From assembly GCA_947579665.1 (NCBI GenBank), contig OX388343.1, positions 87,710,254-87,774,253 of the forward strand: a DNA stretch of 64,000 nt, in the 5' to 3' direction. Source of the stretch: Sympetrum striolatum (lineage: Eukaryota > Arthropoda > Insecta > Odonata > Libellulidae). The position numbers and the translations under genes are program-made. The notes beneath the pieces are model-generated. The model did not search any database and was not told where the DNA came from. It worked only from the letters and a program-made list of their open reading frames with translations. Shown in pieces: positions 1-11,960 of this stretch (positions within the stretch are counted from its first letter, which is position 1; every line of letters begins with the position of its first letter).

Positions 1-1379
1 TTAAACTAGAATCAAGAAGATGAAGGTGGTTTTAGATAAGTACAAGAGCTGGTATGAATTATTATTTGTTTTAGCTGAGAAGCCCTTGAAGTAGTTGTAC
101 GTAGGTTTCATTACTTTATTTCTAAACATTCTTCAATAAGAAAAAAATCCTCTGCGACTTTTATTATTTCGATGCAGGTGTTTCACAACATAACGAGAAT
201 TTTGAAATCATCAAATGGCCAATCAGGTCAATTAAATTTTCAGAAAAACTTCTCGCAGTTATGAATTAGGTGATTGTTTCGCACCAGGCTTGCATCTCGG
301 AATTGGGTAACATAGAGACAGTTACTATTTAATACGCCGTTTCTAAGATGCAAGTTAAAAGTTGATATGCCGCGGCGTTAACTCTTTAATAATAATTGAA
401 AATGTGAACAATACAAATTCTAGAAAAATTCGTCCTCCGATACTACAGAAAGTAGAGACATTCAGGAAGTCAAGTTAGCATAGAAATTAAATTAAAACGG
501 AGACGATAAGTCTTCGATCACTTTAAAATTTTTTCAGATTTAATTTCAAAAAAGGAACAGTTTTGAACCTTCGTTCAGTACAAATAATATAAGTAGAACC
601 CAATAATAAATTCTAGGTATTCCTCAGATAGGTACTAAAAATTCAGTGACTATCATTTAAATAACCGTTGGAAAATGTATCTCTCATCATAAAGAACTCG
701 CCCAAATTTTTCTGTAAAATTCAGCTTTTATTAAGAAATGTTTATCTATGATAAGTTTGGTGCGGGAGGATAACCAATGAAAGAACTGCTGATAAAAACT
801 CCTCATCGCATATATGGCATCTACTTCGTAAAATGTGATCGATAATATTCGTATTCCAGAATTGCTAAAAAAAATTACAAATGATATGTATCAAAAGGTT
901 AATTATGAAGATCCTGATTGGTGATGTTGACAGTGGGCGAAAAAGAAACATTTCTAGAACAGTGTGGGGCGTAAAATGTCCGTTAAGTATTTAGAAGTTT
1001 CTTTAGAGTTATTAGACTTGGATTTCGAGAAATAGATTCCATCTCACTGAGACAGTAAAAAAACGTATTTTGCTACCGAATGATCCATAATCTTGCATAA
1101 AATATTAGGAACGACTTTTTGAAGCTCATCTGACCTCATTTTCCAATGTTGATCACGTTTTGCCTGTAAGGGTATTTTATTTTGCAAAGCAACATCATTC
1201 ATGCAAGACTAGATTTATTCCATTTGCAGCCCCTGAGAACTCCCAGGCAGGACAAAGCGGCTATTTCTTGACCATTCAGCAATTAAAATCCCAATTTTCG
1301 GTTCGAATTATATCGTCGAACATTTTCCGGCTAAAAAAACGCTCCGGACAGTCGATCGTCCTCTGAAAAACACCGCTTA
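1..1379. other. AT-rich stretch, no gene seen
   Basis: I see no gene, RNA or repeat here. The longest open frame is 68 codons (1160-1366, plus) and resembles no family I know. Confidence 0.6.
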
Positions 1380-1870
1380 ATTGCCCGCCTCAATTACGTC
1401 GCACTTGGGGAACGCTTTCCGCGCAATTAGTCTCCACACCTCGGCGGCCAAAGCGATCGAAAAAGCTGCAAAAACCGCATGAAAAAACGCCGAGAGAAAG
1501 CCTCCAAAAAAATAAACAAACAAACAAAGGAACGGAGCGAAATAAAAATCGCGGTCGGAAGCAGCGACAGAATTATGCAACACAGCCAAGTCCAATCTTT
1601 CGATCCAATCTGCCTACCTTCCCCATTTTTCTCATTCTTTGTGTGCCTCCTCCTTGTCCCCCCGAAGACTGCTTTACCTTCGGGGCGCCATTTGACACGG
1701 AGTGGAAGGAGGGAAAAGTGAGCGCGTGACTGTTTTGACTCCCGTGCCGCGGGGCGTGATTCCTCGGGGAAGACGGGAGACTCGTTAGCGGCGGAAGACG
1801 GCGTCGCACTGGGAGTCCTACTCGGACGTCAGGGGTGTTATATCACGTTCAAATGGGGGAGGAGAGGGCG
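1380..1870. other. GC/CpG-richer patch
   Basis: The base composition rises well above the flanks and CpG dinucleotides are frequent. Several overlapping frames of 72-80 codons on both strands are open mainly because stop codons are rarer in GC-rich DNA; none resembles a known protein. The patch could be an unmethylated regulatory island or an unrecognised 5' exon, but nothing in the sequence decides between these. Confidence 0.4.
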
Positions 1871-3099
1871 ACACATCTGATCCAGAGGACCGCAAAACAA
1901 ATGAAGGTGGGGATTCCTAGATATTTTTTCCGTCCCCCGGATCAATGTCTCCTGATGTTTCGTTGCGTTACAAAGTATCCCTTTTCAGTTAATTGATCAC
2001 GAGTATTTCTGTACCTCGGGTATATATAATTTGCAAGTTCTACCTTATCAAGGGGTCTGTAAACGATTCAAAACATCAAGTATTTCTAACTGACGTTCAG
2101 TAATAAAATTCTTCGGTAATATTCAGTAATAAACTTCATTCGGGAATATATCTGTTTACTTATTGTCCACAATGGTTGCCAAGGATACATAATAAGCAGA
2201 AGTGGTAAAGAAAGTGACAGTAGGAACCTACTAATATTAAAGTTCTTGATAAAACAAAAAAAGACCCCATAATGTCCATGAATAGAATCTCCCGTTTTCG
2301 CTTTGTCAAAAAATAATTTAATGACTAATAAAATCATTGGTTCTTCCGTTGTATTTTATTCGGGACCTAAACTAAACTTCTGTCAAACTTCCCAGAAAAA
2401 GAACGGTTAATTAGTTACGAGCAACAATCATGTTGTTGTGCTATGTCGACTCAATAAAAGATACATGATTTACATAAATATATCAATACACCTGTTTCAG
2501 AGTTATCATTACGTTACAATGAATCAACTCAGATCTATAAAAAATTCATGGGGTTTTTAAGTAAGGTGCAAATGACGTGAATTCATCATTATATCAAGTT
2601 TAGTTGGAAATAGTTGACTAAGTAGCGTTATTTTGAAGGAATTGGAGAAACCAGATTTTTTTATTTTATCTAAGCTCATTATTTCTCAGAATTAATAGGT
2701 GACTACACCTGGTGGAACTATGTTGACGAAATTTAACCCAAAACTGTTTTTAGAATTCGTTGTAATAACTAAATTATTAGACTACAAACAAAGTTTGGAA
2801 ATATTCGAAAAGACGCGCGTTAAATTCTAAAGAATACCGCAAGGAAAATAAGGCGTGGAGTAACGTCGTGACAGAAGAGGTTGGTGGTTTCCTAACCGCA
2901 AGAAGGGGAGAACAGCTTGAAAGCTACACATGTACGCATACAATCAAGAGGTCAGGATGATTGACTGTTGACGCAATCGCCCTGTTCTTCAAAATGAAAA
3001 CGAAGAGGATTTAGATTCGAAGTAATTTCGGTCTGGAATCGATAAATCTAAACCCTGAGAACAATAAAACCCGATGGTTAAAGGAGTCGACGACACAAA
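1871..3099. other. AT-rich stretch, no gene seen
   Basis: No recognisable element. An 83-codon minus-strand frame (2086-2337) is rich in Leu/Ile/Phe, as expected from chance translation of AT-rich DNA. Confidence 0.55.
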
Positions 3100-3960
3100 T
3101 GAAGCGTTAATTCAGACACGTGCTCGGAAGATAGCGGAATAGTTTCTACCTCAGCAACGGCGCGAAATTCGATAACTACTCAAGGATAGCCAACCCGTCC
3201 AAACTTTGGAGGAAGTGGAGGAATTCGCTCGGGTAAACTTTACCGAAATGCGTGGTATTTAGGAGACCTTCCGCCGACTTATTCCCCCGAGGGTGGATAG
3301 GGGACAGGGGGTTGAAATTCTTTTATACGCACCTCCCCTGAAGAAGGATACGGTTGGGCGCGGCGGTCAGGATCCTATACCGTAGCCGTTGAGGGCCGCG
3401 TGGCCCTCGGGGACGCACTTCCCCATCTCCTGCTTCCGCCCCCTATCGGACTGCCCACACTTGCGCACTCACACGCGATCACAGACACAGAAAGGCGTGA
3501 GGAGGACACGGGCACACTGAGGAGGACCTCTGCCGTGCACGGGAGAAGCGGCGGTACGACTGTGGCTCCTTCTGGAGTGGAAGGATGGCACCGCGCACCC
3601 GTTACCGCGCACCGCCCCTCCACTTTGCCTCCCCAAAAGACCTCATTGATCTACCGTCTGCGTCCATGCGGGGGGGCGCGGCCGGAGGCATTCTCCGACA
3701 CAGCGCTCCTGAAGCGGTTTCCGTCGCCGGTGCTAAGAGTCGGAACCGGAAGAGGAATCGGCGAAAAAAGACGCAGCGGAAGTCTTGGCGTTTTAATTCG
3801 TTTCAGCTGCTGAGTGATTTGACGCGATGAATCGAATAAGCTGCGAGGAAACGTTGAATGTGATTTTCTCGAAGTTGTAACACAATCAGCCCTGAGAAGC
3901 GCGCACTAAATTGTTGTCTCGCTTCGAGTCATGAGTAACCAACGGCAACGTAGCGTAAAC
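3100..3960. other. GC/CpG-rich island with long chance-like frames
   Basis: This is one of the GC-richest parts of the window, especially 3350-3800. Three overlapping frames are open (137 codons at 3400-3813 plus, 81 at 3585-3830 plus, 82 at 3375-3623 minus). The predicted proteins are Arg/Pro/Ser/Gly-rich with no domain I recognise, and overlapping frames on both strands point to low stop density rather than coding. A promoter-proximal CpG island or an untranslated exon remains possible. Confidence 0.45.
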
Positions 3961-5139
3961 AAATCGATTAACTTTGAAAGTAAGTCTTAGGTTGGTACAC
4001 ACAGGCCCTATATTACAATATCTTGTTATCATATTAAGAACATATTAATTTTTCCGAAAATTCCACTGAACGCAGCTATTTCCCAGCAGCAAACTAAATG
4101 AAGCTAGATGTTTACTTTAATACATTCCCGCCATAAAGTTTGTTTACATGCATGATACACTGCGGGTCAATACGAAATTAAGATAGCCTACTCTATCTGG
4201 TACTTACGCTAATCATCACCATAAATACCAGAGGAAGCTTAACTATCAATCATAACTCTGTTTGCTAAAGTGAATATTAAAGTAAACCTCCACGCTAACT
4301 ATGCATTATAATCCCGGGTCATAGTGTATAAATTTATCTTTCACATGCCGCTAAATTCTCCAATAGTCTTCGCTACAATAGATATGCGCTCTAACAACAT
4401 GAATGAAGATATGAATAATGAGTTTATGGAGTGATAATCCAATAAACTCATTCTGTAAATTCAACTGAAGGAGACGTTAATAAACAAGACGAATCTCATA
4501 AAAATGGAGAGCTATACATTCATTCTGAGTCACTTATTGTACACAAACGTTGGTTTATTACCTAAATCATTATGTAATGCCGCTTTAATGGGTCCTGATA
4601 GTTCCCAAGTATTTTCCTCTGCCTGCCTTCAAGCTCTGCGTTTCGTAACTTTCAATTTGATTAGCATATTTGGTGATTTTTTCCCAAGAGACATCTGTTA
4701 TCTCGCATTTTCAACTCTAGCCTTACCAATAATGTTAAAATGACAGTACTCTGAAATGTACAAACTTTGATAGATAATCTTTATTTCAATAATAATCATC
4801 GTCACCACAGATTTTCATTATTGTTTATTTACTTCATCTTAATAGCTTCTTCCATGGTTACGCTTTTACCGAGGATCACCACCAAATAAATAAATAGGTG
4901 AAACAATTCCGAACAGTTTATCTAAAAATTAATAAAAATGAAAGCAAAGTGAAGGTTAAAATTTTGTTACGAAATCCCAATAATGAAAGTAGAAAAAGGG
5001 AAATATTGAACAAAATATACCAAACAAAGAGTGCATCCTACCGGGAAAAAGCTGTTTGTGGTTAATAAATCAAGTTTGGATATGAGTAAATACTTCAAAG
5101 TAAACTGCATATGGAGCGTAATTTTGTTTTTATGAGATC
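3961..5139. other. AT-rich stretch, no gene seen
   Basis: No recognised element. A 79-codon plus frame (4504-4743) is hydrophobic but unlike any family I know. Confidence 0.55.
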
Positions 5140-5485
5140 CTAAGACCAAAAAGAGTAGAATAGAAACAATGGAGATGGAAGAATGATGAAGATAAATTGG
5201 ATAGACGGAGTAACTAACGAAGAGTCCTTGAAGGATCAAAAGTATATAAGAGGCCTGAGAGAAATCCATATAAAAATAGAAGAAATTTAGTCGGGCTTTC
5301 ACAAGGGCACGGCTGTTTTCTGAAAACAAGATTAGAGAGAATGTTATTCGGCGAAGAAGGAATTGTAAGAGATGGCCTAGATTGAATTACGAGGAGCAGA
5401 TGACGGAGATTTGGTTAGGATTTACGAGGGAGTGATTGGAATGGGGTAGAATGGCTTGGAGAGCTGCTTCTCCAATTCTCGGATT
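5140..5485 (+). mobile_element. Decayed RTE-type LINE, C-terminus of endonuclease/reverse transcriptase
   Basis: Reading across frameshifts, the plus strand gives blocks typical of the region after the RT domain in RTE/BovB-like LINE proteins: RIETMEM, then RMMKINWIDGVTNEESL (about 5182-5232), then RNLVGLSQGHGCFLKTRLER (about 5269-5328), then GRPRL-like RWPRLNYEEQMTEIWLGFT and EWGRMAWRAAS (about 5360-5470). In intact relatives these read approximately as W-RRMMKISW-DRVTNEEVL, ...IGHILRH..LL..., GRPR-EYM..I.ED and EWR. At least two frame changes and one in-frame stop make it a dead fragment. A 120-codon open frame on the opposite strand (4967-5329) is a shadow. No 5' part (endonuclease, RT palm) is visible, as expected for a 5'-truncated LINE. 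Confidence 0.72.
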
Positions 5486-5669
5486 TATTACCCGTGGTGA
5501 TTATGACGAAGGAAATGTTTATTCACTCTGCGAATTTTTCAATCTGATTGAAATATGCAATTCGATTCAGATTCGAATAGTTTAGGGAACGTAATAATAA
5601 AGGAAAAGAACTGTACATGAGACGCAATTTATAGAAAATTTTATGTTCTTAAGAAACTGTTTAAATTGT

Positions 5670-5735
5670 TTTAGAGGTTTGAAATCTCCAATAGCCGTAT
5701 TTGCCGGCGCTCCGTATCTCGTTGCCAACGGTTTC
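5670..5735 (+). repeat. Solo arm of the 56.6-kb MITE family
   Basis: This stretch matches the left arm of the inverted-repeat element at 56551-56703: both read TTAGAGGTTT, then AAATC(T/C)CCAA(T/C)AGCCGT, then a GGCGCTC core, in the same order and spacing. No second inverted arm is visible within a few hundred bases, so this is a truncated copy or a solo end. Confidence 0.55.
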
Positions 5736-7439
5736 CGGAAACAACGGATTACTGGATTACTGACTACCTAACAAAAATTACAAGGTGTTTAAAACAACAC
5801 AAGGGGGTTTCACAAGGAGATAATAAAGCTATAATTTATAAACAGCCGTCCTCCAATGTTTCCTTCTTTACTGTTTGTATTGTGTTATCAAGCCGTAAGA
5901 GGCAGCATTGAAAACACTCTTAAAATAAGTAACAGAGTATTTCCCATCGTTATTAGAAATAGTTATATTAGTTAGACATAGTTTCATTTCCTGATTATGG
6001 CGTAGGATCATAGAAACTTTTATTATTAAGAATTGTGGAATATCGTATATGATTTAATGTTGCACGAATACAAATGCTTAATGATGCTAACCCAATTCCA
6101 CCAAATCACGAGATATTAATTTTCTCTCCTTATGTTACCCCAAAGTTTTTTTAGACGTTACGAAGAAATATCATATTTATTTTGGCTCCATTTAATAGTA
6201 TTCTAAAGCTATCGTAGTAATACCCTAATTTATGCCATATCAAAGTACCGATTCGGATTCAACGCGGTTCTGAATTTATTAAGAGAGAAGAGGAAATACT
6301 TTTTTGAGGCCATCGTCGCTTTTGCATCCTTTAGCAAACGCGAGCTGCTTCGACCCAGCAGGTCATAAATTAAAAAACGACGTTTAGTCAATATTTGTGC
6401 AGTTCCGTGGGAGGGCCTTTTTAGACGTGAAATCCCTGGTAAACTGTTAATGCATCTCTTGAGCTGTTGAGTAGCCCCTGGGCAGACGATGGTAACAGAA
6501 TCTGTTAGTTTTACCCAAAACTTTAGAAAGAATCTCTAATGAGGAAGAGCTCGATTACCGAAGTAGATATCAAGGAAAAATATTACCAACAGAAGAGTAA
6601 AATTAATAGGACCTTTAAATGAGAATGTAAGAATCGTAATTTTAAATTCCGGAGGAATATCAGAGGGAACATAATTAGATAGATTTCTAAGAATAAGTGA
6701 CTCAGATAATGAATGAGGCACATAAAATAATTCAAAGGAAAATAAAAAAGGACAGCTTGTACGGCAGATTTGAAACATTATAATGTAATGATAGATAACT
6801 TAAAGAAAATTAGACATTTCTGATGCTTAAAATGCAATTCAAAGCAAGGTGTCCAATCCGTGGTCTGCCTACGGTCTTTTCAGTAATCCGACGAGGCCCA
6901 GCAGATCTTTCTTATCAGAAAAGGAAGTAAAATGCACTAAGTTGTATGCTAACCCTTTATGTCTTAGAAAGGAAAAAATTCGAAGTAAGGCATTATTTGC
7001 TAAAAAGATAGTCGGCACAGTGTTTGTAGTAATTGCGACCCACAACTTTGAATGCCAATTCTACACGCACCCATATCTAGAATTCTATTTGAATGATCGG
7101 TTATAGAGCTATTTCTATTTGAAAAATACGTTGTAACTTCTTTACTATTCTTCTTTAGGAATCACAATAGAATCAGCGTAGAATGACATGTTTCACGAAT
7201 TCACCCATCCATACGTGTCCACGTTGTGCGTGAAGCAATAATACTCGTGATTCCACGAGCAGTGTAACCGTAGAGGTACCAAATGAATCATTCGTAGCTT
7301 TTCGGTCCCCTTTAAAATTACTGACCAGCAATAAAGCCTTCTTCGAGGGACCTAAATAGCTGATTCCACCACTCATCTCGTCCAAAACGCTCTAAACGAT
7401 GGTGAATGTTTGATAGCTCTGAATCTTCCATGAAGGTAA
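5736..7439. other. AT-rich stretch, no gene seen
   Basis: No element recognised. A small direct duplication (GGATTACT twice at 5746-5761) adjoins the solo MITE arm. Frames of 80-85 codons at 6536-6778 (minus) and 6849-7106 (plus) have no recognisable homology. Confidence 0.5.
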
Positions 7440-7710
7440 ATATTACCATTCTTGGACTCTTGGCAAGTGGCCGGAAGATGTCCTTCCGTAGGACCTGCTG
7501 CGCCTGAGGGTGGTTTGAAGGGGTGCACCGATGGAGGTCGATTCATTTCCGCAGAATGGCGACAGAGGGATCTCCTCCCACGACAACCTGACCCAAAGGG
7601 GTTGAGAGACTCTCGAGGGGACGAATGCGAAAAGAGACGATCGTGATGCTGCATTCCCCACCGGGAGATTAAGAGAGGGGTCACCGGGACTTCGGAACGT
7701 GACTGCACGC
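7440..7710. other. GC-richer patch
   Basis: A GC-rich patch with three overlapping frames (64, 72 and 111 codons on both strands), none resembling a known protein. The frames conflict with each other and are probably open by composition. Confidence 0.35.
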
Positions 7711-10019
7711 GAAAATTAGTGATTTACGCTTTGATGTAGAATAATGAGTATTTTATCGAATTTTGCGGTATGGATCAAGAAAGATGCCAAAAACCACAAG
7801 AGTAGTAGCCACTGGAGAATCATTGAAGAAATATCGAAAGAAATAATGGACGTCTTAATCATTAGCGATATATATGACGACTTCTTATTTTAAGTCAACT
7901 TTTGTGATGCCAATGATAACAAAATAGGGATAAAAAATGATTTTGCAACAAGTACACCATTGAGTAAAAATGATCGAGGCTAAGGCTATTGTGACAGAAA
8001 GAATGATTGGTTGTTGATTGGTAGTGAACAAAACAGAAAATTGGGCAATTAAAAAAGATCACGAGAAATATTTTCTCGCTTCAGGTCTGCCAAACATTTA
8101 AAGCTAGTCAAGTCTAAAATTAAGATGTAACAAATTACATTTAAGTTAAACCGACCTAAGTGATTGATTCTCAACCTTTATGATCTTTTTTCTACGTATT
8201 CGTTTTCTTATAAACTACTTCTCCTGTAACTAATATGCTGCCAACATTATCATGTGTTTATCTATCGTGTGAAATAATTAATATTACTAATCGCTTGTTG
8301 ATTTCAGGCGCGTCTAATATCGAATTCTTAACTAAATTTGATATAAAATTAAAATAATGAAATCACAGGCCATAATCATCGCACCCCTAGAGTCGGAGGG
8401 ACAGTGGTAAAGAACCGCCAACCTAAATAACTCCCTGTAAAATATTACAATGCATACATTAATCAATATCATCTTAGCTTCATAAACTCACACCAAGAAG
8501 CACTTCACATGAAGGGCGATCTTTTTTCGGTGCTTTCTTATCTCACATCGCTCACCTTCCAAGAAGCTCTTCAAAAACTTGTCTTGATCTCATAGGGGTC
8601 TCTGCCATTATTGAAAAAACTCTCAGTTCACCCCGTCCTACTGCACCGAACCTACATCTTTGATTTCCAGCTCAATCGGCAAAAACAAAATAAACTGTGG
8701 AAAGATTATCTACCATCTTCAAGGTTATTTCTTAAGACGACAAAAATATTTCATGTCTACCGCAGCCATTGATCCTAAAAAGAGGGAAAGCTCACAGTAT
8801 TTCATAGCATAGGCGTAGTGTTGTCATACATATTATTTCTTTCTAAAAACGAATAAAGACCAGATTCAACGTTTTTATTGACTTGAAAGGGACGATTACC
8901 GAATGAAGGAAAAGATTTTTTTGCAGTTCAGAGATGAACTTTGTAATATTGAACCGATTGAAAATTTTAAGAAGAAAAGAATAACCTCCACCTACACCGT
9001 TTTCAGGTTTTCAGGAAATCAATAATCTCGTCCATGATAATTAAATTATTCTGGTGAGACAACGAAAGGAAAAACTTAACGTGCATTTTCTGTGAAAGTT
9101 TTGTAGGATAACTTGGAGACCAACTAAAGATGATGTTGGCAAAAATATCTTTATCAATCCATAAAGGAGAGCAGCCACATCTGCAAAATAGGTGACGGTT
9201 CTCCCAATTTTAACGTATTTTTACCATTTCTGGTAATATTGGACTTAAGTTGTATTAGATACTTGTACTCTACGCTAATACACCACAAGTAAAGAGGATT
9301 AAATAAATGGGTGTTAATGATTTCCATGATTTTAAGTTGTGGTCTTTTGCAGTCCCAATAACTTTTAAGAGCCAGGGAACCGCCAACTCTTTGTCCTTGT
9401 AGTACTCCACGTTACTTGAAACATAACGGAGTTGTACATCTAAACTTCTTTAATACAAACTCTACTAAAAAGTAAATTTATTTTTTCTTGTCCGTATCCT
9501 TAGTAGGTCACATCTTATATTTTTTAATGCAGAAATTCCACTCTGAATGCGTGCGTTGTTAAAAGCGGTTGAGGTAAAGACAAAGTTTTGAGGAAGAAGT
9601 TGGAGCAGAAGTGAGAGACATAGCCATTTCCGTAGTTCAGCGCGACCCTTCCTCATTTATTAAAAAAAAACACAGACAGTTAAATTATTTTTTCTTAGCC
9701 TCATTCCTCATATTAAAAGAAATGAATCTTCGACTTTGGTTTATTCAGCGGCAATATTTGACTTACAACGCCCGATATCGATGCAGGGGTTATGTACTTA
9801 AATGTAGGCCACACTTAACACAGAGACGTATTGAAGGTTTTATAAGCGGTCATTAGGTGGTATAGTTTACCCACTTTGAGGGATGCAAGAATTTGAACAA
9901 AAATATCTTCGTATAGTTTATATTAAAACGTAACGATAATTTTATGCAATAAAAATTCTTGTCTTGGATTCAAAAAAGTCGAATTTATATTTGGTTTACT
10001 GTAACCATAATAAAATCTA
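7711..10019. other. AT-rich stretch, no gene seen
   Basis: Over 2 kb with no recognised coding, RNA or transposon signal. The longest frames are about 63-81 codons near 9465-9856. Confidence 0.5.
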
Positions 10020-10345
10020 TAGTGTAGCATATTTTAATGTGATTATTGCAAGTAGTTTTATGATTTGTTATATATGCCTGCCCTATACTTGCTTTTAAAC
10101 CACTTCCCTTTTTATGTTTTTTTGTTAGTTAAATATTGTATCTGCACCAGATGCCCACCTTATGTTTATTTGAGTTTGATGGTAGCCTCGAAACAGTTTA
10201 TACCTATGGGGTACCTAATTTCCTTCTTAATATCTATTTTTCATGTTGTCTGTATTTTTTGCAAGATGGAATAAATTACTTTTCATACTTACTTATATAT
10301 TTACTGTCGTATGTCGATGGATAAATAAATTTATTATTACTAACG
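10020..10345 (+). mobile_element. Probable LINE 3' end (untranslated part and tail)
   Basis: T-rich sequence ending in GATGGATAAATAAATTTATT plus a short ATT tail (about 10310-10345). This is the usual appearance of the 3' end of an insect non-LTR retrotransposon, where a non-coding 3' UTR ends in a short A/T-rich repeat. No RT motifs are visible upstream, so it would be a strongly 5'-truncated copy. The assignment rests on the tail alone. Confidence 0.4.
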
Positions 10346-10880
10346 CTAAGGAAGAAACATTGATTGATACATCTCGGTGAAATGCATTCAATAAAGAGCG
10401 GTGGGGTAATTGTATTAGCTGCACGATGAAGCAAATAATTATATTTGCTCTACTTACAGAAACTTTTTATGCTTAATACTTTTTGCCATTTTTTACCAGT
10501 TCTGTTTCCTCACACTTCCAGCTCTTCCTTGTCCGGCCTTCTTTTCTTTCTCCTTCAACGGACTGACACAACGTCCACCACTGTCAATTGACTGAGAGAG
10601 GTGATCCTTCAATGTATTTGCTCACAAGCCGAATCGTTTATTGACGTTATTTTGAAGTTCTCTGTGGCTTCTTTCTCTTGGATTATTGTTAACTTCCGAC
10701 GCTTTCTGGTCCCTCATAAATTTTATCAGAAGTTTTTCATTTCTCTTGTTAGAGGTTTAGAAATGTCCAAAAGACATTTTTCTCAGATTCCCGTGCCGCA
10801 TCTCTTCCATTTCCAGAAACGACGAAAAGTCCCGCTTCACTGAAGAACACTGACAAAGACAGCTTTTGGATATTTTTAAG
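10346..10880. other. Unassigned stretch before the 10.9-kb repeat
   Basis: Holds an 80-codon frame (10601-10843, plus) of no recognised family. It may belong to the interspersed repeat that follows. Confidence 0.4.
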
Positions 10881-11160
10881 CCTCTCAACCGCCAAATTTC
10901 TTTCCTTAAATTTCTCTATTTGCTCGTAATTTAGTTTTGCACGTTTTTGTCCCTATTCTTTCAATTACTATTTTTTAGCATATTTTAGCTTCAGAATCAA
11001 CTCGTTGGGCTTTACTTGACTGAAAGGTAATTCACGCATATGTTCAAAACTTTGTAAATCCCACTATGATGATTTAATATCCTGCCATTTCCTTCCCTGC
11101 AAGTGTCCTTCATGAAAGGTATATATGGATAAAAGGCCTGAGGATGCTAGAGGGTTTAAC
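10881..11160 (+). repeat. Interspersed repeat, copy 1 (pair with 15.14 kb)
   Basis: Shares an ordered series of blocks with 15137-15345: a T-rich start, TTAG(C/T)ATATTTTA, then ATCAACTC(G/A)TTGGG(C/T)TTT, then GCAAGTGT(C/T)CTT, then CCTG(A/G)GGATGCT. Order and spacing agree, so the two stretches are diverged copies of one dispersed element. The closing CCTGAGGATGC-type block is reminiscent of ends seen in Penelope-like elements, but that link is a guess. Confidence 0.5.
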
Positions 11161-11399
11161 TTAACTTGAATGGAGAAAATATTAAAAAAAACTCGAGAAA
11201 TTGAACTTTCTATAATTCTAGCTTTCCTTCCATCACAGTATTTCTTTCTACACAACCGATATTGCGGAATCCTGGGCCTACATATCGACTTATACCGCCC
11301 AAAACTTGTACAAGACAAGACTTGGAGACAAGCATACGGGCTCCAATCGATCATTTCATGGGAATTACTGTCTTCCTCAACAATCGAACAGGGGCCGAA

Positions 11400-11960
11400 C
11401 TTCTTCATTTGAGCCCATTCCTCGACGTGGTTGAAGGTGCTTTCACTGGGTAGAGAGAGACAATCGTTGCAGGAATATCGATCGCTGTTGAAAAACCTCG
11501 CGAAGGCGCCAATCCTATTCCCAAAACGACAAGAAATAGTCCTCAGAGATAGGAGCCGGATGCGTACTTGAAGCTCCCTAAAACACGTTTAGGAGTATAT
11601 TATCTCCAGAAAGGGACAAAAGGCGACATCTGCAGATGGGTTAGAGCATCGGAAACCGATGGCAGACGACCCCGAAACGAGGTGGACGCCGGGAGAGGCC
11701 TCTGAAAGCAGCGCTTGCAGACATGCGTGTTTCGCATCTGGGGATAGGAAGGACGAATCCGGCACAATTCTATCAATTGAATTCAAATAATCTTATTCGG
11801 GTTAACAAAAGCAATACAGCGATAAGGAGAAGGGCATCGAAATGGGGGTGGAGATTTCAAGCGGAAAGTTTCGCCCCATTTGACAAACTTTGGGGTAGGC
11901 CAGAGTTCTCGTGAGAGCTGAGCTGGGTTGATTAAGGATTCCGCATCACTGATTCCTCAG
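11400..11960. other. GC/CpG-richer patch
   Basis: CpG-dense compared with its flanks, with frames of 63-65 codons only (11589-11786 minus, 11723-11914 plus). No gene recognised. Confidence 0.35.
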
